From Chryseobacterium nepalense (GTDB lineage Bacteria; Bacteroidota; Bacteroidia; Flavobacteriales; Weeksellaceae), in the NCBI RefSeq assembly GCF_023195755.1, contig NZ_CP096203.1, forward strand, positions 248,001 through 312,000: a DNA stretch of 64,000 bases, written 5' to 3'. Under the pieces are notes generated by a model. The model made no database searches, was not told where the DNA came from, and saw nothing but the letters and a program-made list of their open reading frames with translations. The position numbers were made by a program, and so were the translations under genes. Shown here piece after piece: positions 55,605 through 63,455 of the stretch; position 1 is the first letter of the stretch; every line of letters begins with the position of its first letter.

Positions 55605-58403
55605 CTATTGAGTACCGAATTTCTTCACCCGGATTTTCTTTTCTTTCACTTTAATAGTGAACGGACTGAGTTCGGCTATTTTTCCCGGTTCAACATTAAA
55701 TTCCTGAAGGATATTCTCACAATAAGTATTGGAAGGCAGCGAATTTTCATTCAGTTTTATTTTGTAATTGCCGGATTCTATGAATGATATGATCTCCCCG
55801 TTGTCGTCTGATATTGTGTGTCTTACAAGTGTATCATCCTTATAGATGTCGAAAGCAATAGCCGCCAGTTTTGGATCGAATTCAAGTGAGGTTTTGGCAT
55901 CAAAATCATAAGTTACTTTCCCGTGAACCGTTCCGTTCTGATGCAGCGGAATTTCTAAAGAATGGTTGTGCGTAGTTACATCAAAGGCTGCTTCATCATA
56001 ATACCACCCCTGCTGAATAACCTGTCGCAAATTATATTTGTTATAAGGAATCGCACGATATTCAATATTTCCATTGTCATCTGTTTTAAATGATATATTG
56101 TTAATCATAATAATATATCCTGCAGCTTTTTCGTCTCCGTCATCATAAACATTATTATTATTTCGGTCATAATATACAAAAGCTTTAATATTACTTTTCT
56201 TGCCCGGATCGAGGTTATTGCTTCTTAAATTAATCGTAACCCCGGCTTCTATTGTAAAAAGATTATTGGTGAAATTATTAAGGGAATAATTAAACCATGA
56301 AGAATTCAGATAGAACCCGTACTGCTCTTTTGAGTATTTCAGATTGACAAATCCTGAAGGGGATTTTCCATAAAGTGTATCTTCTGTGTAAGACAGCCCG
56401 GAATTGATGCTCAGCTTTCCATGAAGCATATTGTGGGTAACAAATGCCGAAGCTGAAGATTTTTCATAATTGCTGTTAGTGGTTAATAATTTAGAAAATG
56501 CAAATTCTGAAAGGTAATAGCTTCCATACTGGTAAATAAACTGGAAATTAAGCCACTTGTAAGCGTATGTTCCGGTAAATCGCATCTGATATTGATTGGC
56601 ATCGCTGTCAGGATAATTTACAAGTCCCGTTTCAATACCCAATATGGATGAATGCTTCCTGTCCGGGCTTGACCAGCTTACACGTTCCACCAGCCTTTTC
56701 GCGCTCATTTCTTTAAGATCCCTGCTTTGGGCAAGCCCTAAAAAAGAATTATAAGTATTGGAATTTTCATTCTGATACTGAAGGCTTATGCTTAATCCGA
56801 AATTTTTTCTTTTAGGGAAATTGAATCCCGTTTCCAGCCTGCTGCTGTTGGTCTCCAGGTTATTATCGAAAAAATAAAATTTAGGAGAAAAATTGGACAC
56901 CATGAAGTTGGCGTAAATAGATTTGTCGTTAAATAAACTGCTGGAAATATTCTGCTGAATCTGGAATATTCCTCTCTGGTTTCCCGGATAATAGTTGGAG
57001 CTGAAAGAATAGTTACCGCTCAGGTTAATTTTATTGATAGTTCCTGAGTATTGTGTTTCTATTGCACCGGATGGTTTTGTAGTATTGATCGTTTCATAAA
57101 TGCTCATCCCGCTGAATAATTTACCGCTCATTTTCCATTCTTTATTAAAAGCATACTGGAAATCGGTTCCCAAAAGATTATGCTTTACATGTTCGAAAGG
57201 ATCACTTTTAAAGATATAGGCTGCTGAAATATTTCGGGTTGCATTGCTTGCTCCCAGTATGCCGCGTACATAAAATCCATATCCCAGTTTCAAAAAACGG
57301 GTCCTGTCGATAAGGCTGAAACTCTGGTCTATAAACCCGAATTCAAGCTTTTTGTCTTTATCCGCAGAAGTAAAAGCATATTCTGCGCCTCTTCCGTACA
57401 GCGAGACTTCAATGATTTTGGTAATGTTTCCGAGGGTAAACTCATTCTGTTCTCTTTTATACGTTATAAAAGTATTGTTCACTACAGGATCTTCCGGCCC
57501 GTTGGTTTTGTAGATGTTTCCTCTGATTGAAACATATCCGGAAGGAAGGTTAAAGCCTCCCGAACCAATAACCTGATATAAATACGTTTCCCTCCCCAGA
57601 TAGCGTAAGCTCGTTGTAATGCTGTTTTTGGTGTAGCTGAGCGTATTGTTGTCTAAAGAGTGATACCGTTGCATGGAAGAGTTATTCTGAATGGAGACCG
57701 TACTGTTTCCGAATATTTCTTTATCAGGGTCTCTGAAACCAACGACATTTACACTGAACTGAGGAATTTTAACCATATTAGCGGAAGGTCTGAACCTGTA
57801 AATAAACACCGAATCTTTCTGTACCGAGATGCTTCCTTTTTGCTCTGCAAAAAAACTTCCCTGGTCTGTTTCCGGAATTTTAAATACAATAGTAACATTC
57901 TGTTTTTTATTGCCTAAATTCGATACCCTCGCTCTTATTTCTATAGAATCGTTCACATTACTCATGTAGATAACAGGAATATCCGTACTAATCGCCATGG
58001 AATTGTTTTCTGCAATGGTGTGAGAAAGGGTATGTGTTTTTATAACATTATTCTGTAAGTCTGTAAGGGTAAATTCTATTTTGCTTTCTCCGAAATCGGC
58101 ATTGCTGTTTACAAGTATTTTCAGGGGCAAAAATAAATTTCCTCCTGCAGATATTTCGATGTCTGAAGCATTTACTGAGATATTTCTGAAACCTTTTGGA
58201 ACAATAATATTCAGTTTGCCTTTAAAAGGATTTTGAGAATCATTTTTAATTTCAGCAATGGTACTTATAATACGATCCTGTCCTAAATTGGAATCGTTCC
58301 GGATTTCCATGGTAATTCCATTACCGGTTTGTGCGGAAACCAGTGCAGAAATGAAGGAAATAAGAAATACAAATAAAATTCTCCGGAATTGGCTTGAAAA
58401 CAT
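55605..58403 (-). CDS. Usher-like outer membrane protein of a chaperone-usher-type locus
   Basis: 932 aa: signal peptide about 1-24 (SALVSAQ), two or three Ig-like domains (about 30-250), a long strand-rich region of the size of a large barrel (about 260-760), and two C-terminal Ig-like domains (about 765-920, starting IKAFVYYDRNNNNVYDDGDE, with GTVHGKVTYDFDAKTSLEFD). This order (N-terminal domain, barrel, two C-terminal domains) mirrors PapC-type ushers, although I see no direct sequence match. It lies 7 bases after the adhesin gene and ends the pilus-like operon. An unrelated beta-barrel with Ig domains is the alternative. Confidence 0.65.
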   Translation of the reverse strand: MFSSQFRRILFVFLISFISALVSAQTGNGITMEIRNDSNLGQDRIISTIAEIKNDSQNPFKGKLNIIVPKGFRNISVNASDIEISAGGNLFLPLKILVNSNADFGESKIEFTLTDLQNNVIKTHTLSHTIAENNSMAISTDIPVIYMSNVNDSIEIRARVSNLGNKKQNVTIVFKIPETDQGSFFAEQKGSISVQKDSVFIYRFRPSANMVKIPQFSVNVVGFRDPDKEIFGNSTVSIQNNSSMQRYHSLDNNTLSYTKNSITTSLRYLGRETYLYQVIGSGGFNLPSGYVSIRGNIYKTNGPEDPVVNNTFITYKREQNEFTLGNITKIIEVSLYGRGAEYAFTSADKDKKLEFGFIDQSFSLIDRTRFLKLGYGFYVRGILGASNATRNISAAYIFKSDPFEHVKHNLLGTDFQYAFNKEWKMSGKLFSGMSIYETINTTKPSGAIETQYSGTINKINLSGNYSFSSNYYPGNQRGIFQIQQNISSSLFNDKSIYANFMVSNFSPKFYFFDNNLETNSSRLETGFNFPKRKNFGLSISLQYQNENSNTYNSFLGLAQSRDLKEMSAKRLVERVSWSSPDRKHSSILGIETGLVNYPDSDANQYQMRFTGTYAYKWLNFQFIYQYGSYYLSEFAFSKLLTTNSNYEKSSASAFVTHNMLHGKLSINSGLSYTEDTLYGKSPSGFVNLKYSKEQYGFYLNSSWFNYSLNNFTNNLFTIEAGVTINLRSNNLDPGKKSNIKAFVYYDRNNNNVYDDGDEKAAGYIIMINNISFKTDDNGNIEYRAIPYNKYNLRQVIQQGWYYDEAAFDVTTHNHSLEIPLHQNGTVHGKVTYDFDAKTSLEFDPKLAAIAFDIYKDDTLVRHTISDDNGEIISFIESGNYKIKLNENSLPSNTYCENILQEFNVEPGKIAELSPFTIKVKEKKIRVKKFGTQ

Positions 58404-58409
58404 TTTGTT

Positions 58410-59435
58410 TTATTGAGGTGTTATCTCGTACTGAAGAGTTGCGGTATAATCATCTGATTTTGCGTTGATAAAAATTTCATCATTATGAATGGTAGAATAT
58501 TTCACATCATAATAAATCATATTTCCCTGCGTAGCATTTCCTTTGGCAACAATTTGTGACGCTGCACTTAATGAGATAGGATACACGTTTATATTGGGTG
58601 TCGCTGAAGAAAGTGCCAGTTTTACAGCATCTATCGGAATGGTATTACCATAAGACGAAGTAAACTGAGACTGCAGTGATTTCAGTTTAATCTGATAATT
58701 GGTATTGCTTTTCACCATCAAAGCATTGTTGTACGTTACACTTACTCCGTTGGTGTAATCATCCATGGTTTTGAATTCCAGTAACGCATTTTGTGCATTC
58801 GGTGCAAAAGTAAGTGACATTTCAGGAATATCCACAGGGGGAGTTCCGGATAATGTACCAATCTGGATTTCAAAGTTATGGTTCATTTTACCGATAACAT
58901 TGTTGTATTTATCATACATGGTAAATTCTACCGGGGCATAGAATTTCATCCACGCAGGGTATGTACCAAGATAAGCTCCTCCCATTACGGTAAGGCTGAA
59001 TTTTATCTGCAGGTTATAATATCCGTTCGGCTGTGAAGGCTGATTGTACAGTGGTGCATTAGAATTCGGAACCAGAAATACTTCCTGGCCTTCCTGAAGA
59101 ATAACATTAAGAGGCATCCCAATCTGCGGAATGGTAGGAACCGGCCCAGGCTCTCCCTGTCCTGAAGAGGCTACAGGATGAAGTGATATTTTGTTTCCCG
59201 GAATGGTATAATTACCATCAGTAGATTTTATGGGTTGTTTCAGTTTTGCAGACAGACGCCATGAAGGAATATTAAAATTGCCGTTTCCGCTCAACATGGC
59301 GGTGTAAGCATCGGGATTTGTGTTTCCTTCGTAGGAATTTATCTGAATGTAACTATTTACCCAAGAATAATATGAAATTTGTGAATAGCAATATTGACTT
59401 AATAACAGTACTAATACTGTGATTATTTTAATCAT
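58410..59435 (-). CDS. Two-domain adhesin-like protein with C-terminal pilin domain
   Basis: 341 aa: signal peptide to about residue 19, N-terminal beta-rich domain (about 20-200) and a C-terminal domain (about 205-341) that aligns with the 174-aa major subunit. Shared points include MDDYTNGV (versus KDDYANGV), NYQIKLKS (versus GFQVKVKS) and a final strand YTATLQYEITPQ (versus YSTELTYTIIAQ). This is the FimH-like plan of a lectin or receptor-binding domain on a pilin domain. Its start overlaps the chaperone stop by 8 bases. Confidence 0.65.
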   Translation of the reverse strand: MIKIITVLVLLLSQYCYSQISYYSWVNSYIQINSYEGNTNPDAYTAMLSGNGNFNIPSWRLSAKLKQPIKSTDGNYTIPGNKISLHPVASSGQGEPGPVPTIPQIGMPLNVILQEGQEVFLVPNSNAPLYNQPSQPNGYYNLQIKFSLTVMGGAYLGTYPAWMKFYAPVEFTMYDKYNNVIGKMNHNFEIQIGTLSGTPPVDIPEMSLTFAPNAQNALLEFKTMDDYTNGVSVTYNNALMVKSNTNYQIKLKSLQSQFTSSYGNTIPIDAVKLALSSATPNINVYPISLSAASQIVAKGNATQGNMIYYDVKYSTIHNDEIFINAKSDDYTATLQYEITPQ

Positions 59436-60243
59436 ACGTGAAGTTTAACTCTCCGAGTTCAAGGTTATTATCTCCGTAATCAATCATTACGGAAGCTGTA
59501 TATTTTCCTTTCGGAAGATCTGCAGGAAGTGAGATCCCCATTTCTCTTTTATTACCGGGTAAGGTATAAAATATGATAGGATCTATGGAAAACTTCTTGC
59601 CGTCTTCAATATTTACAAAATCTGCGTATACTTTACCGTCTGTCCAGATATTTCCCTGATTTTCAAAAAAAAGGTTAAGCTGTTTTTTAGTTTTATCAAA
59701 GATGAGGTTCTGAATTTCGATTTTTTTAGTCTTCGCTGATGGAATTTTATGAAAGACCTTAATACCGGAGCGGATACTTACTTTGATTTTTGCGCCCTTA
59801 TTATCCACATCATCTACAGGATTCATCTGGCTTACAAACAAAACAGCGGTGTGTGCCGCCAATGTATCTGTAGGTTTTGTGGGTACGGTAATGGTGACAT
59901 CTATGTCTTTTCTTTCTCCCGGTGCCAGTGAAAAATAATTATCTTCTTTTTTTACACTGATCCATCCCGCGCAGGAATTTTTCAAGGTACTGGCTGCGTA
60001 CATAAGATTTTCACCTTTTTCGCTATATTCCCAATCCCCAAGGCTTACCGCAAGATCCAGCGTATTTTTTGTACTTACGTTGGTAATGGTAATGGTTTGT
60101 GTGTTACTGTTTCCCGCAGTAGATTCGAAATACAATCTTGGGGGAGACACGGAAACACCTGTTTGTGCGTAATTCAGGGAGAAAAGCAAAACGAATATAA
60201 AAAAGTAAATGCGATGATGTATTGTATAGGTCTTGTTCATCAT
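59428..60243 (-). CDS. PapD-like periplasmic chaperone
   Basis: 271 aa: signal peptide about 1-27 (LNYAQ). An Ig-like domain starts VSVSPPRLYFESTAGNSN, like the N-terminal strand of PapD chaperones with its conserved Arg, and continues QTITITNVSTKNTLDLAVSL. FSLAPGERKDIDVTITVP is the usual edge strand. The second Ig-like domain covers about 165-271. It is longer than typical PapD (about 220 aa). It probably delivers subunits to the usher-like protein. The order after the major subunit, with a terminator between, supports this. Confidence 0.7.
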   Translation of the reverse strand: MMNKTYTIHHRIYFFIFVLLFSLNYAQTGVSVSPPRLYFESTAGNSNTQTITITNVSTKNTLDLAVSLGDWEYSEKGENLMYAASTLKNSCAGWISVKKEDNYFSLAPGERKDIDVTITVPTKPTDTLAAHTAVLFVSQMNPVDDVDNKGAKIKVSIRSGIKVFHKIPSAKTKKIEIQNLIFDKTKKQLNLFFENQGNIWTDGKVYADFVNIEDGKKFSIDPIIFYTLPGNKREMGISLPADLPKGKYTASVMIDYGDNNLELGELNFTYD

Positions 60244-60267
60244 GAAATTTAAGACTAAAACAGCATG

Positions 60268-60297
60268 AAAAATGCCACAATTTCTTGTAGCATTTTT
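60268..60297 (-). terminator. Hairpin between major subunit and chaperone genes
   Basis: A 13-bp stem (60268-60280 with 60285-60297, one G-U pair) around a 4-base loop, ending in U-rich sequence on either strand. It lies after the major subunit stop and before the chaperone start, suggesting partial termination. Confidence 0.75.
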
Positions 60298-60321
60298 TAT
60301 TTTATAAATAGATCTACAATA

Positions 60322-60846
60322 TTATTGTGCAATAATGGTGTAGGTAAGCTCAGTACTGTATACTGTAGGATCCTGTCCTGCGATATAATTGTCAAGGTAA
60401 GCATTTCCTCCTGCACCTTTGTATTCAACACTGATTTTTTTGTTTACACCTCCGGCTGCAGATGTTACCAATGTTGTTTCGTTGGCAGAAAGAGTAGTAC
60501 CTTGTGCATATTGTGCTCCGTTTACAGCTTCTGTACCTGCAGACGCTTTAATCTGGATGGTGTTAGCCTGGATGTTTTTACCACCGTTTTGTAAAGCTGC
60601 ACTGGCGCTTTTTACTTTTACCTGGAATCCTCCTGTACTGTAGATTGTTAAGTGATCTGGATTATTAGAAGTTACTCCATTCGCATAATCATCTTTCGTT
60701 ACATAGTCTAAGTTTACAATTTTCTGAGAATTGTTAACTACCAAAGTCTGGATTGGTTTTAATCTTACGTTTAACGTAACAGTTTGTTGTGCTCCTACAG
60801 TTATGAACCCTAATAACGCAGCAGAAGCTAGAATACACTTTTTCAT
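60322..60846 (-). CDS. Major pilin-like subunit
   Basis: 174 aa: signal peptide 1-19 (TVGAQ), then a small Ala/Gly/Thr/Asn-rich beta protein with no cysteine after the signal. The first strand (TVTLNVRLKPIQTLVVN) is shared with the 144-aa minor subunit, and the KDDYANGV block and last strand (YSTELTYTIIAQ) with the adhesin-like protein. Pattern and context suggest a fibre subunit assembled by donor-strand exchange, with the C-terminal strand as the chaperone-binding element. Its own -7 box lies 45 bases upstream. Confidence 0.68.
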   Translation of the reverse strand: MKKCILASAALLGFITVGAQQTVTLNVRLKPIQTLVVNNSQKIVNLDYVTKDDYANGVTSNNPDHLTIYSTGGFQVKVKSASAALQNGGKNIQANTIQIKASAGTEAVNGAQYAQGTTLSANETTLVTSAAGGVNKKISVEYKGAGGNAYLDNYIAGQDPTVYSTELTYTIIAQ

Positions 60847-60890
60847 AAATTGATTATTGTTTTTTAATTTTTAATTCAAAAATTATGGTG

Positions 60891-60898
60891 CAAATGTA
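60891..60898 (-). promoter_or_regulatory. -7 promoter box of the major subunit gene
   Basis: The minus strand reads TACATTTG, an exact TAnnTTTG match, 45 bases before the start. The rest of the 294-base gap up to the minor subunit gene is AT-rich with nothing further seen. Confidence 0.55.
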
Positions 60899-61140
60899 TA
60901 TACTTCTTTGAGTAGCGTTATTGTGAAAAAAGACTATTTTTTTGTGATTTTTGTCGCTGATAATAAGCAACATAAGAATATACTTTTATTGAATATTCAA
61001 TAAAAATTATTTATGAAAGTGGAAATAACTCCACAAATGACGATTATTTTATCGTTAAATAATCATTAATTAATTATGAGTGGAAAATTAATAAATCTTT
61101 AATTCTATAAAATTTTATTTTTAATATTAATTTTTTTCTT

Positions 61141-61575
61141 CTAATTGGACATCATTGTTAAAATATAGTAGTTGTTGTCCGTATTTGAAGTATAATTTTT
61201 TTCTTCTTTAGTATGGTGATTAATTTCAAATATTTTTTCAATAACACCTTTTTCATAGTTAATAAGATTGTATGCTTTATCTTTTTCCCCCAAAAGATGC
61301 CCCGGGTCTGAATTTTTTAAACCCGCAGACTGATTTTGCATATTTTGCTGCATGATAATTTCAAATCCGGAAGGACTTGAGATAACAACAAAACTGGATT
61401 CCTTATTAACTTTTGTTTCGGGTGAATTTATAACCGCAGGGTTTATAGCCAGCATCTGAACAGGGTATAAACGTACATTCACAGTAGTTCCGTCGTGTTG
61501 AGCACTGACAGAAGTAAAGGCCAGAAGACAAAATACTATGAAAAAATATTTGATGTACATTTTCTGATTTATCAC
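61141..61575 (-). CDS. Minor pilin-like subunit
   Basis: 144 aa: signal peptide about 1-25 (TSVSAQ). The first mature strand, TTVNVRLYPVQMLAIN, matches that of the major subunit, and SSPSGFEIIM corresponds to the latter's STGGFQVKV. It ends in a strand, NNYYILTMMSN. It is smaller and less regular than the major subunit and may be an anchor, terminator or initiator subunit. A -7 box lies 17 bases upstream. Confidence 0.6.
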   Translation of the reverse strand: MINQKMYIKYFFIVFCLLAFTSVSAQHDGTTVNVRLYPVQMLAINPAVINSPETKVNKESSFVVISSPSGFEIIMQQNMQNQSAGLKNSDPGHLLGEKDKAYNLINYEKGVIEKIFEINHHTKEEKNYTSNTDNNYYILTMMSN

Positions 61576-61591
61576 CGTGTGGTTACTTAAT

Positions 61592-61599
61592 CAAATATA
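61592..61599 (-). promoter_or_regulatory. -7 promoter box of the minor subunit gene
   Basis: The minus strand reads TATATTTG, matching TAnnTTTG, 17 bases before the start and just after the AraC regulator stop. Confidence 0.45.
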
Positions 61600-61613
61600 C
61601 AAATATTTTTCAA

Positions 61614-62444
61614 TTATCTCATTTCTGAAGGATTTTTTTTTGTGTGTTTTTTAAAAAAATTTGTAAAGTTGCCTTCATCGCTGAATCCCAGCTCATAAGC
61701 GATTTGAGAAATCGTATAGTTGGTATAGCTGAGCATTTTTTTAGATTCTGCTATAAGTTTCTCAATGATAACGTGTTTCGCGCTTTTTCCCAAAACATAT
61801 TCAGTCATTTCAGTGAGTTTTCTTGGGGTAACATTTAGCTCGGATGCATAATGGGAAACTTTTTTTGCAGTCTTGTAATCTCTCTGTAAAGTAACTTTGA
61901 ACTTATTTACACAATAAAGATAATCAAATTTTACATCTTTTTTTACTTCTTCGGTGGGAATATGAATAAACGCTTCCAGCATTAATCTCTCAATTGCATT
62001 GTGGGCAGCAGAAAGATAAAGACTTTTGTCTTTTTTGCGGAAAGTATCCATTCTGTCCATGAAGACCACCCGCATTTCTTTTATATTAATAAAAGGAGCA
62101 ATGAAGATGTCGGAATTATAATTGAAAAACAGTTGTGAATTTATAAACAAGCTGTCTTTTATAGACCTTTCGTAGAAAGTAGAAGAAAATGTAATGAGGA
62201 AGGTATCGGAACCTCGTGCTTTTAAAAACTGTACATTTTTTTGAGGTCCTACAAAAACGATATTTCCGGCGGTTATGTCATATGAATTATTTTCTACTAT
62301 CAGATGAAGATCTTCCATAATAATATAGATGCAAAAGTATTCAAGCGTGTTAAACTGTCTTTTATTATTGTTTCTCTTTATAATCTGATCCAAACGGTTG
62401 ATGCTGAAACCATTTTCCCTTAACTGATCTGTAATAATATACAT
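61614..62444 (-). CDS. AraC family transcriptional regulator of the pilus-like locus
   Basis: 276 aa. N-terminal sensing domain (about 1-165, cupin-like, ITAGNIVFVGPQKNVQFLKA). C-terminal AraC domain (about 175-276): ASELNVTPRKLTEMTEYVLG and ISQIAYELGFSDEGNFTNFF followed by NPSEM. It lies 38 bases upstream of the minor subunit gene on the same strand and is the likely regulator of the pilus-like genes. It is a different gene from the AraC regulator at 16-17 kb and only distantly similar. Confidence 0.88.
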   Translation of the reverse strand: MYIITDQLRENGFSINRLDQIIKRNNNKRQFNTLEYFCIYIIMEDLHLIVENNSYDITAGNIVFVGPQKNVQFLKARGSDTFLITFSSTFYERSIKDSLFINSQLFFNYNSDIFIAPFINIKEMRVVFMDRMDTFRKKDKSLYLSAAHNAIERLMLEAFIHIPTEEVKKDVKFDYLYCVNKFKVTLQRDYKTAKKVSHYASELNVTPRKLTEMTEYVLGKSAKHVIIEKLIAESKKMLSYTNYTISQIAYELGFSDEGNFTNFFKKHTKKNPSEMR

Positions 62445-62833
62445 ATTATGTTTTAGTAGACTTAATAATGGGCTAAGATAATTTTTTACAAAGATTATAT
62501 CGATATTATTAGATTAGACATAATTCTATAATTAGTATGGAATTATATAGTATTTTTTATATCAAAAACTGGTCCTGAAAAAGAAAATAATGTTATTGTT
62601 GGTATTAAAATATGGTTAATCAATTAATGTTAAATTCAAATAATTTTTATCAGTAGTCTTATAATATTCTCTTAAAAAAATAAACAGCTGACATTTATTT
62701 CTAAAAACAATGAGTATTTTAATTATCCAAAATATTGCGGTATTAAAAGTTGTAAGAGTATTATGCTGAATGCTATTTATTTATTGATCTGAAGTATAAG
62801 ATATCGTATGAATATTCCTGTTGTGTAGAATTA

Positions 62834-62868
62834 TTTGCAATTATTATACACATAATTTATTATCTTTG
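62834..62868 (+). promoter_or_regulatory. Promoter upstream of the polysaccharide export gene
   Basis: TTTG (62834-62837), a 23-base spacer and TATCTTTG (62861-62868), within the flavobacterial consensus. Transcription would start near 62875, about 580 bases before the export gene. Confidence 0.6.
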
Positions 62869-62895
62869 GCGTGCTGAAATTGTATTGTATTTAAA

Positions 62896-62964
62896 ATGAA
62901 AATGGTGTGTGACACTGCAATAGCTCTTTCAAAAAAAGAAATGTTTTTAACTTCAGAGAGTTAG
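62896..62964 (+). CDS. Possible 22-aa leader peptide
   Basis: ATG at 62896, about 20 bases after the predicted start of transcription, opens a 22-codon frame ending in TAG (62962-62964). The peptide begins MKMVCDTAIALSKKEM and ends with a Thr-Ser-Glu-Ser tail. A hairpin followed by a T-rich run starts 15 bases after its stop, the arrangement of an attenuator or of a short regulatory RNA with an embedded ORF. Confidence 0.3.
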   Translation: MKMVCDTAIALSKKEMFLTSES

Positions 62965-62979
62965 AGCTTAAGCCGGAAT

Positions 62980-63012
62980 CCGGGTTGCAGTTGCTGCGCT
63001 CTGGTTGTTTTT
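62980..63012 (+). terminator. Candidate attenuator/terminator hairpin
   Basis: CCGGGTTGCAG (62980-62990) pairs with CTGCGCTCTGG (62994-63004) with one mismatch and some G-U pairs, loop TTG, followed by TTGTTTTT. It would end a transcript from 62875 at about 138 bases. Confidence 0.45.
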
Positions 63013-63455
63013 AATGCCGTTTTCATTTATTTGCATAAATACATACTGTATAATTGATACGCATTTTCTTGACCTGTTATCAATGTTTCTAACCGTAGCT
63101 GCTGCTTTTTTGTTATTCGTTATATATAATTATAATGATGAAATGTTGATGATCATTTAATTTTAATGCTATATTAAATTAAGAAAAGAAAGCATATATT
63201 TATATGAAAAAATATAAATGAATTTTTGATGGGAGTATATTATAATTGAATAAAAAATAATACAATTTAATTATGCTGATAATCTGATAATTCCATTTTA
63301 TGATAAATAATATTCTTCTTATTATAGCATTTCGGCAGAAAAATTGATATAAGAAAGCATTAAAAAATCACACATAAAGTGTGATAATGGATTTATAATA
63401 TAAACTTTTAAAATAAGATGGTTCTCTTAAACAGAGCGCCGTCTTAGCAGAGTGA

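Larger units (their letters stand above)
62445..63455. other. 1-kb AT-rich intergenic region before the polysaccharide export gene
   Basis: Very AT-rich. It contains, on the plus strand, a full promoter (62834-62868), a possible 22-codon leader peptide (62896-62964) and a terminator-like hairpin (62980-63012). From 63013 to 63455 I see no ORF of note, RNA gene or strong hairpin. No clear promoter for the AraC gene was found on the minus strand. Confidence 0.5.
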
